Part shown: piece after piece, positions 50,821 through 59,803 of the stretch
How the letters are laid out: every line of letters starts with the position of its first letter
Numbering within the stretch: position 1 is the stretch's first letter
Assembly: GCF_030464345.1 (NCBI RefSeq)
Contig: NZ_VCYH01000010.1
Span: forward strand, 1 to 64,000
Origin: Methanoculleus frigidifontis
GTDB lineage: Archaea > Halobacteriota > Methanomicrobia > Methanomicrobiales > Methanoculleaceae
Direction: 5' to 3'
DNA: 64,000 nucleotides
Translations under genes and position numbers: made by a program
The notes under the pieces: model-generated
What the model was told of the DNA's origin: nothing
Databases searched by the model: none
Seen by the model: the letters and a program-made list of their open reading frames with translations, nothing else

Positions 50821-52641
50821 TCACTCTTTCACTTCGTAGTCTGCGTCAACCACGGTATCGTCGTCTTTCTGCCCGGCAGACTCCGCCTGGCTCTTCGCCT
50901 GTGCCTGCTGGTACATCTTGGTCGTCACCGCATACACCGCTTCGGTGAGCTCGTCCATCGCCGTCCGGATCGCCTCGACGTCGTCGCCTTCGAGCGCCGC
51001 CTTGACCTTCTCGGTCGCCTCCTCGATCTTCTGTTTGTCGGCCGGGTCGACTGCGTCGCCCGCCTCCTTCAGCGTCCGCTCGGCGGTGAAGACGGCGGTG
51101 TCGGCGGCGTTCCGCAGCTCAATCTCCTCCCGCTTCTTGCGGTCCTCTTCCTCGTAGGTCTTCGCCTGGTTCATCATCCGCTCGATCTCGTCTTCGGACG
51201 GCCGGGAGTCCTGCGGCTTGATGGTGATGGACTGCTCGTTGCCGGTGCCGAGGTCTTTCGCCGAGACGTGGACGATACCGTTGGCGTCGATGTCGAAGGT
51301 CACCTCGATCTGCGGGATGCCGCGCGGCGCCGGCGGGATACCGGTCAGCTGGAATTTGCCGAGGGTGAAGTTGTCCTTGGCGAGCGCCCGCTCGCCCTGC
51401 ACGACATGGATCTCGACGCTGGTCTGCCCGTCCGCTGCCGTCGAGAAGATCTGGCTCTTCCTCGTCGGGATGGTGGTGTTCCGCTCGATCAGCTTCGTCG
51501 CGATGCCGCCGAGGGTCTCGATGCCGAGGGAGAGCGGCGTTACGTCGAGGAGGAGGACGTCCTTCGTCTCGCCGGTGAGGACACCTGCCTGGATGGCGGC
51601 ACCGACCGCGACGCACTCGTCGGGGTTGATGCCCTTGTCGGGGTCTTTCCCGAGGATCTTCTTGATCGTCTCCTGGACGAGGGGCACACGGGTCGATCCG
51701 CCGACCAGCAGGACGTGATCGATCTCGGAGGGCTTGATCCTGGCATCCGCGAGCGCCTGCTTCACCGGGCCGACCGTCGACTCGACGAGGTCGCCGATGA
51801 GCTGCTCGAACTTCGCCCGGGAAAGGTCGATGTCAAGGAACTTCGGGCCGCTCTCGCTGGTGGTGATGTAGGGCAGATTGATATTCGTCTTCTGGACGGT
51901 GGAGAGCTCGATCTTTGCGTTCTCGGCCGCGTCGCGGAGACGCTGCATGGCGATCGGGTCTTTCCGCAGGTCGATGCCCTCGTTCTTTTTGAACTCCTCG
52001 ACCAGGTAGTCGATGACGCGCTTGTCGAAGTCGTCGCCGCCGAGGTGGTTGTTGCCTGCGGTCGCCTTCACCTCGAAGACACCGTCACCGAGCGAGAGGA
52101 TGGAGACATCGAAGGTGCCGCCGCCGAGGTCGTAGACGAGGACGGTCGCGTCGCCCTCTTTGTCGATGCCGTAGGCGAGAGCGCTCGCCGTGGGTTCGTT
52201 GATGATCCGCAGCACCTCGAGGCCGGCGATCGTCCCTGCGTCCTTGGTCGCCTGCCGCTGGGCGTCGTTGAAGTAGGCGGGAACAGTGATGACCGCCCGG
52301 GTGATCTTCTCCCCGAGGTACGCCTCGGCATCGAGCTTCAGCTTCTGGAGGACCATCGCCGAGATCTCCTGGGGCGTGTAGGTCTTCTCGCCGATGGGGA
52401 TCTTGTCGCTCGTTCCCATCTTCCGCTTGACCGACATGACCGTCCGGCCCGGGTTCGTTATCGCCTGCCGCTTGGCGACGCTGCCGACGAGGCGTTCGCT
52501 GTCCTTGGTGAAGGCGACGACCGACGGCGTCGTCCTGCCGCCCTCGGCGTTGGCGATCACAGCCGCTCTGCCGCCCTCCATGATAGCCATACACGAATTG
52601 GTCGTTCCCAGATCGATACCCAGTACTTTATCAGAAACCAT
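50821..52641 (-). CDS. dnaK: Chaperone DnaK (Hsp70)
   Basis: A 606-residue Hsp70: N-terminal ATPase signatures [33 protein letters not shown] and [14 protein letters not shown], interdomain linker [15 protein letters not shown], and substrate domain with the helical lid and charged C-terminus. Archaeal Hsp70 genes are bacterial-like and patchily distributed; in methanogens they were probably acquired from bacteria. It starts 4 bases after the grpE stop. Confidence 0.98.
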   Translation of the reverse strand: MVSDKVLGIDLGTTNSCMAIMEGGRAAVIANAEGGRTTPSVVAFTKDSERLVGSVAKRQAITNPGRTVMSVKRKMGTSDKIPIGEKTYTPQEISAMVLQKLKLDAEAYLGEKITRAVITVPAYFNDAQRQATKDAGTIAGLEVLRIINEPTASALAYGIDKEGDATVLVYDLGGGTFDVSILSLGDGVFEVKATAGNNHLGGDDFDKRVIDYLVEEFKKNEGIDLRKDPIAMQRLRDAAENAKIELSTVQKTNINLPYITTSESGPKFLDIDLSRAKFEQLIGDLVESTVGPVKQALADARIKPSEIDHVLLVGGSTRVPLVQETIKKILGKDPDKGINPDECVAVGAAIQAGVLTGETKDVLLLDVTPLSLGIETLGGIATKLIERNTTIPTRKSQIFSTAADGQTSVEIHVVQGERALAKDNFTLGKFQLTGIPPAPRGIPQIEVTFDIDANGIVHVSAKDLGTGNEQSITIKPQDSRPSEDEIERMMNQAKTYEEEDRKKREEIELRNAADTAVFTAERTLKEAGDAVDPADKQKIEEATEKVKAALEGDDVEAIRTAMDELTEAVYAVTTKMYQQAQAKSQAESAGQKDDDTVVDADYEVKE

Positions 52642-52645
52642 CTCG

Positions 52646-53158
52646 TTACTCCTCCTTACCTCGTGATACTACCACTTTTGCACATCTGATGACCTTGTCT
52701 TTCATACAGTACCCACGGATGACCTCGTCGATCACCGTCCCCTCCGGTGCGTCGGCCGGGACGTATGCGACCGCTTCGTGCCCTTGCGGATCGAACGGGC
52801 GACCCACACAGTCGATCGGCACGATCTCGTGCCGCTGCAGGATGGCCGTGAAGAGCTTCTTGATCTGCTCGAGACCCTCCCGGAGACTGGCGTCGTCTGC
52901 AGCCTCGGCGCGTTCAAAATTGTCGAGAACGTCCAGAATCTCCGCCGCAAACGCTTCGATCGCGAACGTTGTCCGGGTATCGAGTTCCCGTGCCATCCGC
53001 CTCTGGTAGTTGTCAAAGTCGGCTGCAAGCCGCAGAAAGCGATCGTTGAGGTCGTCGTATGCCTTCCGGAGCTCCTCGAGATCCGAAGAGACTGCCTCCG
53101 GCTCACTCCCGGGAGTGCCTCTCTGCACTTCGTTCTGTTCGGTCGGTTCCTCAGTCAT
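52646..53158 (-). CDS. grpE: Nucleotide exchange factor GrpE
   Basis: A 170-residue GrpE: charged N-terminus, long helix ([29 protein letters not shown]) forming the dimeric coiled coil, and the C-terminal beta domain with [14 protein letters not shown] and [18 protein letters not shown]. It promotes ADP release from DnaK. First gene of the heat-shock operon, with a strong TATA box about 60 bases upstream. Confidence 0.96.
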   Translation of the reverse strand: MTEEPTEQNEVQRGTPGSEPEAVSSDLEELRKAYDDLNDRFLRLAADFDNYQRRMARELDTRTTFAIEAFAAEILDVLDNFERAEAADDASLREGLEQIKKLFTAILQRHEIVPIDCVGRPFDPQGHEAVAYVPADAPEGTVIDEVIRGYCMKDKVIRCAKVVVSRGKEE

Positions 53159-53218
53159 ACGATTACCTGCATAAGAAGATGTCGTGATTTTGTGTAGATA
53201 ACTGTTGTAATGTGGTTC

Positions 53219-53229
53219 TATATAAAAAT
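53219..53229 (-). promoter_or_regulatory. TATA box of the grpE-dnaK-dnaJ operon
   Basis: On the minus strand ATTTTTATATA occurs about 60-70 bases before the grpE ATG, in a 60-base AT-rich stretch. Several T/A-rich half-sites between it and the gene could bind a heat-shock regulator, but I see no clear palindrome. Confidence 0.55.
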
Positions 53230-53370
53230 TTGCATCGTTGCACCACTAAACCCCTGTTAATCGGCCGCTTTTTGAAATGCACCCCGGGATAGAGATATTC
53301 AGGAGCCATCCCCCGCCCTTCCAGAGACCGGAAGGCATGCGACGGTGCAAAAAGTCTGCCTGCTCGCCAA

Positions 53371-53380
53371 GTATAATAGC
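53371..53380 (+). promoter_or_regulatory. TATA box of purH
   Basis: GTATAATAGC ends 22 bases before the ATG at 53403, implying a leaderless transcript. Confidence 0.5.
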
Positions 53381-53402
53381 ATCTCAAGCTCACATCTTCA
53401 GC

Positions 53403-54887
53403 ATGAAGTGGGCACTGCTGTCTGTCTGGGACAAAACAGGCATACTCGACCTTGCAAAAGCCCTGGTCGAGGCAGATTACGGGATCTTAAGCTCAGGCGG
53501 CACCGGGGCGGCCCTGCGTGACGCAGGCATCCCCTACACCGATGTTGCGACGTATACCGGGTCGCCGGAGATGATGCACGGCCGGGTAAAGACCCTCCAT
53601 CCGAAGATCCACGGCGGGATTCTCGGGCGGCGCGGCATCGACGATGCGGTGATGGCGGAGCACGGCATCGAGCCGATCGATATCGTCGCGGTCAACCTCT
53701 ACCCCTTCGAGGAGATGCAGGCACGGGGTCTCGACCTTGAGGAACTGGTCGAGTTCATCGATATCGGCGGCCCGGCGATGGTCCGGGCGGCGGCAAAGAA
53801 CCACGAGCACGTCGCGATCATCGTCGACCCGTCCGACTACCCGATGGCGATCGATGCCGTCAGGAGCGGGGGCTTTTCCCCGGAGCAGCGGCAGAAACTT
53901 GCTGCAACTGCATTTGCACGGACGGCAGCCTACGACGGCTCGATCGCCAACTACATGACCGGAATCGACTGCCCGTTCCCGGAGGTCCTCACCCTCCAGT
54001 TCCGGGGCGGCCGCGCACTCCGCTACGGTGAGAACCCGCACCAGCAGGCGGCGGTCTACGGCGACACCGGCATCGCCGCAGAGGCGCCCCTGCAGGGCAA
54101 GCAGATGTCCTACAACAACTACCTGGACGTCAACGCCGCCGTCGGCCTGCTGCGGGAGTTCGACGAGCCCTGCGCCGTCGTCGTCAAGCACAACAACCCC
54201 TGCGGCGTGGCGACGGGCGACCGCCTGCTGGACGCCTACGTCGCGGCACGCGAGGTCGACCCGGTCTCTGCCTACGGGTCGATCGTCGCCCTGAACCGCG
54301 AGGTGACCCGCGAGGTCGCTGAGGAGATTACGAAGACCTTCGTCGAGGTCGTCGTGGCGCCGTCGTTCGCCCCCGACGCCCTCGAGGTGATGAAGCAGAA
54401 GGAGAACATGCGGATCCTCCGCCTCCCAACTCCATTGACCCAGGACGAGGTCAGGATGATCGACGGCGGCATCCTCCTGCAGCGGACGCCCGGATACCGG
54501 GAGACCTGGCAGGTCGTCAGCGAGCGCGAACCGACCGCCCACGAGATGCGGGCGATGCTGCTCGCCTGGAAGGTCTGCAAGCACACCAAGAGCAACACCA
54601 TCATCTTCGCGAACGAATCTGCAGTCGTCGGCATCGGCGCCGGGCAGATGAGCAGGGTCGACTCGGCGAAGATCGCGATCGAGAAGGCCGGCACGCCCCT
54701 CGAAGGAACGGCGGTCGCCTCAGACGCCTTCCTCCCCTTCCCGGACACCCTGGAGGTCGCGGCGGCGGCGGGAGCGACCGCCCTCGTCCAGCCCGGCGGG
54801 TCGATCCGCGACGACGAGGTGATCGCGGCCGCAAACCGCCTCGATATCGCGATGATCTTCACCGGCGTGCGCTACTTCCGGCACTGA
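53403..54887 (+). CDS. purH: Bifunctional AICAR formyltransferase / IMP cyclohydrolase
   Basis: A 494-residue PurH. The N-terminal IMP cyclohydrolase domain (about 1-190) has SVWDKTGILDLAKALVEADYGILSSGGTGAALRDAGI and GRVKTLHPKIHGGILGRRG. The C-terminal transformylase has RYGENPHQQAAVYG, KHNNPCGVATGD (catalytic K-H) and AVSDAFLPFPD-like VASDAFLPFPDTLEVAAAAG, closing with MIFTGVRYFRH. It performs the last two steps of IMP synthesis using 10-formyl-tetrahydrofolate. Many methanogens use PurP and PurO instead, so this is the bacterial-type solution. Start fixed by the TATA box and the canonical N-terminus. Confidence 0.96.
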   Translation: MKWALLSVWDKTGILDLAKALVEADYGILSSGGTGAALRDAGIPYTDVATYTGSPEMMHGRVKTLHPKIHGGILGRRGIDDAVMAEHGIEPIDIVAVNLYPFEEMQARGLDLEELVEFIDIGGPAMVRAAAKNHEHVAIIVDPSDYPMAIDAVRSGGFSPEQRQKLAATAFARTAAYDGSIANYMTGIDCPFPEVLTLQFRGGRALRYGENPHQQAAVYGDTGIAAEAPLQGKQMSYNNYLDVNAAVGLLREFDEPCAVVVKHNNPCGVATGDRLLDAYVAAREVDPVSAYGSIVALNREVTREVAEEITKTFVEVVVAPSFAPDALEVMKQKENMRILRLPTPLTQDEVRMIDGGILLQRTPGYRETWQVVSEREPTAHEMRAMLLAWKVCKHTKSNTIIFANESAVVGIGAGQMSRVDSAKIAIEKAGTPLEGTAVASDAFLPFPDTLEVAAAAGATALVQPGGSIRDDEVIAAANRLDIAMIFTGVRYFRH

Positions 54888-54942
54888 AAGACCGGCCTTC
54901 AATCTCCTTTTTCCGCAAAGCCGCATTCCGGCGGGGTCTCCT

Positions 54943-55386
54943 ATGAAGATCGAACACATCTGGGAAGATCGGAAACGGTTCCTTGACCTGCTGCTCGCAG
55001 GGGACGAGCAGGAGTCCATGATCGATACCTACCTGGACCGCGGGGATATGTTCACCCTCTACGACGACGGTCTCAGGAGTGTCTGCGTGGTGACGTGCGA
55101 AGGCGACGGCATCTGTGAACTGAAGAACATAGCCACATACGAGGGGTTCCGGGGGCAGGGCTACGGCAGGCGGCTAATAGAATATATCTTCGAGCATTAC
55201 CGGGGCAGGTGCCGCGTCATGCTCGTCGGCACGGGCGACTGCCCCCGTATCCTCCGGTTCTATGAGCGGTGCGGGTTTCGCGTCTCCCATCGCGTCGAGA
55301 ACTTCTTTATCGATCACTACGACCACCCGATCTTTGACTGCGGCGAACGACTCGTCGATATGGTATACCTGAGAAAGGAACTCTGA
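54943..55386 (+). CDS. GNAT-family N-acetyltransferase
   Basis: A 147-residue acetyltransferase: KNIATYEGFRGQGYGRRLIEYIF (R/Q-x-x-G-x-G acetyl-CoA motif) and VGTGDCPRILRFYERCGFRVSH, ending in NFFIDHYDHPIFDCGERLVDMVYLRK, which recalls a subgroup annotated as YvbK/BltD-like. Substrate unknown. It follows purH by 55 bases and may share its transcript. Confidence 0.85.
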   Translation: MKIEHIWEDRKRFLDLLLAGDEQESMIDTYLDRGDMFTLYDDGLRSVCVVTCEGDGICELKNIATYEGFRGQGYGRRLIEYIFEHYRGRCRVMLVGTGDCPRILRFYERCGFRVSHRVENFFIDHYDHPIFDCGERLVDMVYLRKEL

Positions 55387-56043
55387 ATCTACGACGGAAA
55401 GTGCCGGCAGGAACAAACTCACGATTGTGCGAACCGATATATCCCCTGTTTTTTGGTAGTGCTCCAGCATATACCTGATACGTGATCTCAGAGAATCCGA
55501 CCGAATTACGCTATCCACCAACCGGCGTTCATGACAAAAAAAGAACAGGGGGAGAAGATTGCCATTATCGGGCTTTGGCGAAGTTCTCTTCCGGCTGTCA
55601 TGCTTCCCTGACGGGATTGGTGCCGAACCTGGCCTTTTTTCTCACGCATGCCCGCATGCCGTGGACCGTGGTGGCTATCGCCGTGGGGGCGGGGCTGACG
55701 GGGCTGACGGGGAGGAACCTCACCCCCCCACCTCGCCCGGCCTCCGCCCTCCTCCCCCGCCCCCAAGGGCGGGGGCAGTCATGCCGATACCCAGGGGAAC
55801 GCCGTGCCCCGGGGTGCAATCAATCGGGAACACCCGGATGCGATCCCAACAAAGGTAGTAGCAGTTGTTTCGTAGGGCACTACCTGCTTTTTTCTCACGC
55901 CGGCCGCAGCCGGTAATGCAGGAAGAAAGGATCTCATAGCAGGATCCATGACAACCGCGGGGGATTATCTTCCCCGGAGAGTCCGCAGAATCTCATTTTC
56001 CTCCCGGAGAATTACTGAATTCCCGAAATACATTTCAAAACGC
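55387..56043. other. Intergenic region containing an inverted copy of the GC-rich element
   Basis: About 660 bases. The middle (55605-55815) is copy 2 of the dispersed element; the flanks contain no gene I can support. The right end turns AT-richer towards the first DUF4013 promoter. Confidence 0.5.
55605..55815 (-). repeat. Dispersed GC-rich element, copy 2 (inverted)
   Basis: The reverse complement of 49155-49410 over about 210 bases, including the hairpin at 55754-55775 and the TGCCGTGGACCGTGG segment. It lacks the roughly 40 bases between the two halves of copy 1. The two copies bracket the dnaJ-dnaK-grpE-purH region in inverted orientation. Confidence 0.65.
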
Positions 56044-56051
56044 ATTTATAC
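56044..56051 (+). promoter_or_regulatory. TATA box of DUF4013 gene 1
   Basis: ATTTATAC, 36-43 bases before the ATG at 56087. The following leader AATAGGTGTTTACCGC-ATG is nearly the same as that of gene 2. Confidence 0.5.
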
Positions 56052-56086
56052 CGATATCCTCCCATAATCCAATAGGTGTTTACCGC

Positions 56087-56755
56087 ATGGATTACGGAGA
56101 GATGCTGAGCGATTCGTTCGGCTATGCAAAGGACGCTGTCTGGGGCAAGTGGACCCGCTGGGTTCTGCTGCTCATCAGCACGATCATCTTCCCGCTGATC
56201 ATGGGCTATACCGTCCGTGTCTACAGCGGCGTGAAACCGGCTCCCGAGCTGGAGAACTGGGGAGGGCTCTTCATCGACGGCGTGAAGCTCTTCGTCATCG
56301 GCCTCATCTACGCCATTCCGGTCCTGATCATTGCGGCCATCTTCTTCATCCCGGCGATGCTGCTCGCCATCGGCAGCGGCGGAGATGACCCGGCCGCACT
56401 TGCCGCCGCCTTCGGCTCGTTCGGTATCGGCCTGCTGGTCATGATCGTCGTCGCGATCATCATCTCGCTGGTCTCGGCGATCGGTGTCATCCGGTTCGCA
56501 CGCAAAGACAGCTTCGGCCAGGCATTCGCCTTCGGCGCTATCTTTGAGCACATCGGCACGATCGGCTGGGGAAGTTACATCATCGCCCTGATCATCCTCT
56601 GGATCGTCGGAGTCGTCTTCAGCGTCGTCATAACGCTGCTCGGCGCGATCCCGATCATCGGCTGGCTGATCACGCTTTTCCTCTACCCGCCCTGGATCAT
56701 CTTCGCAGCACGCTACATGGCGCTAATCTACGAAAGCGCTCCGGCACCGGCATAA
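56087..56755 (+). CDS. DUF4013 membrane protein (array gene 1)
   Basis: A 222-residue membrane protein with the DUF4013 layout: an N-terminal amphipathic stretch (MLSDSFGYAKDAVWGKWTRWV), five to six hydrophobic helices rich in Ile and Gly, a middle loop FARKDSFGQAFAFGAIFEHIGTIGWG and the end YMALIYESAPAPA. The function of this family is unknown; it is widespread and multiplied in methanogens. It belongs to a set of four tandem paralogues on the same strand, each with its own promoter. Confidence 0.9.
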   Translation: MDYGEMLSDSFGYAKDAVWGKWTRWVLLLISTIIFPLIMGYTVRVYSGVKPAPELENWGGLFIDGVKLFVIGLIYAIPVLIIAAIFFIPAMLLAIGSGGDDPAALAAAFGSFGIGLLVMIVVAIIISLVSAIGVIRFARKDSFGQAFAFGAIFEHIGTIGWGSYIIALIILWIVGVVFSVVITLLGAIPIIGWLITLFLYPPWIIFAARYMALIYESAPAPA

Positions 56756-56925
56756 AACCCCATAACTCTTTTTACAGAAATTCCCGGCTGCGTTCAACCG
56801 TTCCCGGTTCTGCCCGGAGCCACAGGGAAAGGTGATCCCCAGAATGCTCCGAACCGAAAAAAGTATGACCCGAGCCGTCTGTTTCAGAATCAGGCACCTC
56901 GGAAACTGCAGATCAATTCAAATCT

Positions 56926-56934
56926 TTTATATAG
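56926..56934 (+). promoter_or_regulatory. TATA box of DUF4013 gene 2
   Basis: TTTTATATAG, about 36-45 bases before the ATG at 56970, followed by the leader CATAGGTGTTTAACGT shared with gene 1. Confidence 0.55.
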
Positions 56935-56969
56935 GAGCGTTCTCCCATTATCGCATAGGTGTTTAACGT

Positions 56970-57665
56970 ATGGAATTCGGTAACGTCATCGGTCAATCGA
57001 TCGAGTACACCAAAGAGGGTCTCGTGGGCAAGTGGGGACGCTGGATCGTCCTGATTGTCCTCTCGCTCATCCAGATCTTTACCCTCTTCCTCGTCCCGCT
57101 CTACACCGGATACCTTGTCCGGGTGTACGGCGGAGCAAAGCCCGCTCCGGAAGTCGACCAGTGGGGCAAGCTCTTCGTCGACGGGTGGAAGCTGAACATC
57201 ATCGGCCTGATCTACATGATCCCGGCGATCATCGTCTTCGTCATCTTCGGCGGCTTCGCCGTGCTCGGCGCCGTTGCATCCGAGGCGGCAGGCGGCGACC
57301 CATCGGCGGCGGCAGGAGCAGCGTTCAGCCTCATCAGCGGCATCCTCATCGCCGCCATTATTGCGCTCATCATCTCGATCATCGCAACCTTCGGCATGCT
57401 GCGCTTCGCCCACACGGAGAGCTTCGGCCAGGCTTTTGCCTTCGGCGCCATCCTCGAGCACATCGGCAAGGTCGGCTGGGGGACCTGGATCATCGCACTC
57501 ATCATCCTCGTCGTCCTCTCGTTCGTCTACGGACTTATCGCCGGAATCCTGGGCATGATCCCGATCATCGGGTGGATCCTCGATCTCTTCCTCGCCGTGG
57601 CATTCGCAATCTTCTACGCACGCTACCTCGCCATCATCTACGAGAGCGAACCGGCACCCGCGTAA
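56970..57665 (+). CDS. DUF4013 membrane protein (array gene 2)
   Basis: A 231-residue paralogue: start VIGQSIEYTKEGLVGKWGRWIVLIV, YTGYLVRVYGGAKPAPEVDQWGKLFVDGWKLN, loop HTESFGQAFAFGAILEHIGKVGWG and end YLAIIYESEPAPA. Compared with gene 1 it has an extra Ala-rich stretch (SEAAGGDPSAAAGAA) in the third loop. Gene and promoter-leader are similar to gene 1, so the pair arose by duplication of the whole unit. Function unknown. Confidence 0.9.
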   Translation: MEFGNVIGQSIEYTKEGLVGKWGRWIVLIVLSLIQIFTLFLVPLYTGYLVRVYGGAKPAPEVDQWGKLFVDGWKLNIIGLIYMIPAIIVFVIFGGFAVLGAVASEAAGGDPSAAAGAAFSLISGILIAAIIALIISIIATFGMLRFAHTESFGQAFAFGAILEHIGKVGWGTWIIALIILVVLSFVYGLIAGILGMIPIIGWILDLFLAVAFAIFYARYLAIIYESEPAPA

Positions 57666-57749
57666 CAAGGGCAAACCATCACCATTCTCCTTTTTTGTTC
57701 CGCAGCCTGATACTGCAATGCTTACAGCAGGGCACCCGCGGATAGGAAT

Positions 57750-57758
57750 GTATAAATA
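57750..57758 (+). promoter_or_regulatory. TATA box of DUF4013 gene 3
   Basis: TATAAATAC, about 41-49 bases before the ATG at 57799. Confidence 0.55.
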
Positions 57759-57798
57759 CTATGTTGCAAGCCTTCCCGCGAGGAGGGGAGACGCAACG

Positions 57799-58485
57799 AT
57801 GGACGTCGCAAAGATGCTCGGTGACGCGTACGACTACACGCGCCGCGGGCTCTGGGGAAAGTGGGGAAAGTGGATACTGCTGGCGATCGGAACGATCATC
57901 TTTCCGTTCATCCTCGGCTATATGTTCTGGATATTTCGGGGAGTAAAACCGGCCCCGGAACTTACCGACGGGGTGAAGCTCTTCATCGACGGCATCAAGC
58001 TCTTCGTTCTCGGATTGATCTACTTCATGCCGGTGTACATCGTCTCGATACTCTTCTTCGGAGGGGCATACGCCCCGTTCGTCTCCGCCCTCGCCACCGG
58101 GAACATCCGGGAGTTTGCAGATGCGCTGCTCAATGCCCTGACCGGCCTTGCAGTCGGGTTCATCCTCGTGCAGATCCTGCAGATCGTCATCTTCATCGTG
58201 CTCATCATCGCGGCGGTCAGGTATGCCCGGACGAACAACATAGCGGAGGCCTTCAACTTCACGGCAATCTTCGAGCAGATCAACCGTATCGGGTGGGGCG
58301 CGTATATCGTTGCACTGATCGTCCTCTGGATCATCGCGGTCGTCTTCTCGGCCGTCGCCGCCGCACTCGGGCTGATACCGGTCCTCGGGTGGATCATCGT
58401 CTTCTTCCTCTACCCTGCGTATCTCATCTTCATCGCCCGCTACGTCACGCTCGTCTACGACAGCGCCGGATCGGATCTCACCTGA
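57799..58485 (+). CDS. DUF4013 membrane protein (array gene 3)
   Basis: A 228-residue paralogue: DVAKMLGDAYDYTRRGLWGKWGKWILLAIGTIIFPFILGYM, FRGVKPAPELTDGVKLFIDGIKLFVLGLIYF and loop ARTNNIAEAFNFTAIFEQINRIGWG. The ATG at 57799 is supported by AGGAGGGG 10 bases upstream; an earlier in-frame ATG (57718) precedes the TATA box and is unlikely. The C-terminus (YDSAGSDLT) lacks the PAPA ending of the other three. Confidence 0.9.
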   Translation: MDVAKMLGDAYDYTRRGLWGKWGKWILLAIGTIIFPFILGYMFWIFRGVKPAPELTDGVKLFIDGIKLFVLGLIYFMPVYIVSILFFGGAYAPFVSALATGNIREFADALLNALTGLAVGFILVQILQIVIFIVLIIAAVRYARTNNIAEAFNFTAIFEQINRIGWGAYIVALIVLWIIAVVFSAVAAALGLIPVLGWIIVFFLYPAYLIFIARYVTLVYDSAGSDLT

Positions 58486-58584
58486 GACCGGAAAGGTTCC
58501 CTCGCCGCCGCGGAGCTCCGCCGCAAGCCCTTCCGCACCGGAAAAGGGCTGCTCGCGACTCTTTTCGCCGGAGACGTTCAGGTA

Positions 58585-58603
58585 GATATATCTGGATAAA
58601 AAC
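58585..58603 (+). promoter_or_regulatory. TATA-like region of DUF4013 gene 4
   Basis: An AT-rich region with GATATATC and GGATAAAAAC, about 31-49 bases before the ATG at 58634; either run could be the TATA box. Confidence 0.4.
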
Positions 58604-58633
58604 AAACCATTTCAGTAGAGTAACGGTGATTCT

Positions 58634-59314
58634 ATGGACTTTGGAACAATGCTCAAGGATTCTTACGAGTACACGAAGGAAGCCCTCTGGGGGAAGTGGA
58701 CCCGCTGGCTCATCCTGCTCGTATCGACGATCGTCTTCCCGCTGATCTACGGCTATTTCGTCAGAATCATGCGCGGAACCACACCAGCTCCCGACACGGA
58801 CAACCTCATCAGGATGTTCATCGAGGGGATCGTCCTTCTCGTGATCTACATCGTCTACGCCATTCCCGTCTACCTGGTGGCCTTCATCGGGATGCTGCTC
58901 TACTTCATCCCGGCATCGGTCACGAGCGGGCCTGTCCCGGTCGGAGATGCGGCTACCTCCACCGGCACCTCCGCAGGGCTCATCGTCGTGGTCATCCTGG
59001 CGATCCTGATCGTCCTCCTCGCGATCGCGGTCGGCCTGATCGCGAACTTCGGCGGCATCCGCTACGCCCGCACCGGCAGGTTCGGCGAAGCGTTCAACAT
59101 CAGGGCGATCACCCGGCACATCGGCGAGGTCGGCTGGCTCTCCTACTTCGTCGCCCTCATCATCGTCGGGATCGTCATCGGGATCGTCGAGTTCGTGCTC
59201 ATGCTCATCCCGGTCATCGGGTGGCTGCTCCTCTTCGTGCTCACCCCGGCGTTCGCCATCTTCAGCATCCGGTATGTCACGCAGATCTACGACAGCGCCC
59301 CGGCGCCGGCCTGA
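58634..59314 (+). CDS. DUF4013 membrane protein (array gene 4)
   Basis: A 226-residue paralogue: MDFGTMLKDSYEYTKEALWGKWTRWLILLVSTIVFPLIYGYFVRIMRG, loop ARTGRFGEAFNIRAITRHIGEVGWLSY and end YVTQIYDSAPAPA. The first 25 residues closely follow gene 1. Function unknown. An oligo-T run follows 10 bases after the stop. Confidence 0.9.
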   Translation: MDFGTMLKDSYEYTKEALWGKWTRWLILLVSTIVFPLIYGYFVRIMRGTTPAPDTDNLIRMFIEGIVLLVIYIVYAIPVYLVAFIGMLLYFIPASVTSGPVPVGDAATSTGTSAGLIVVVILAILIVLLAIAVGLIANFGGIRYARTGRFGEAFNIRAITRHIGEVGWLSYFVALIIVGIVIGIVEFVLMLIPVIGWLLLFVLTPAFAIFSIRYVTQIYDSAPAPA

Positions 59315-59323
59315 AGATCCCAT

Positions 59324-59330
59324 CTTTTTT
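59324..59330 (+). terminator. Oligo-T terminator after DUF4013 gene 4
   Basis: A run of six to seven T just after the stop codon of the last array gene, before a 490-base gap. Confidence 0.4.
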
Positions 59331-59803
59331 AGCGCTGGCGAAAAAATCCATGCCAACACATGCCTGCTGCTCTTATCCAAGATTATTCCCGGCCCCATGC
59401 TCGCCGCGACAGGAAATTGTCCCAAAACATTCCCACAGCCCGATGCAAGAGCCGGAGGACACGGCCGTAGTCAACATGCAGCGCAGGCCGGCCGGATCTG
59501 CCCCGCAGACATCGGACCGTGGCAGCAATCGCATGCGGGGGAGTGGGCCGGCCCCCTCCCCTGCCCCCACCCCCATGAAGATACATCTCACTGTCCAAGA
59601 TCCGGGAATGCCATCCGCATCACCGTAAAACAGACAGCGGGCAGGAACACCAATCAACCACCCCGCACCAGGTCTTCTCACTGCCCCCCATCTCCGTACC
59701 CGGCCGCAGCGGCTAAACCTTTAAGTATCTCACCGCCGCATCTCTAGTCTGGTGACAGATTCCATGAGGGATTGTTTTATTTGGTGAATCGAAGCCAAAC
59801 GGA
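59331..59803. other. Intergenic region upstream of cimA
   Basis: About 470 bases without a supported gene. A short stretch at 59513-59590 (ACCGTGGCAGCAATCGC, then GGGGGAGTGGGCCGGCC) weakly resembles part of the GC-rich element. The right end has a TATA-like CTTTAAGTAT (59719-59728) and a possible 7-codon upstream reading frame (59764-59787). Confidence 0.4.

Noticed and set aside
59764-59787. Leader peptide controlling cimA-ilvBN by attenuation
   Set aside because: The seven codons hold only one Ile and no Leu or Val run, no alternative hairpins are evident, and such attenuation is not established in archaea.
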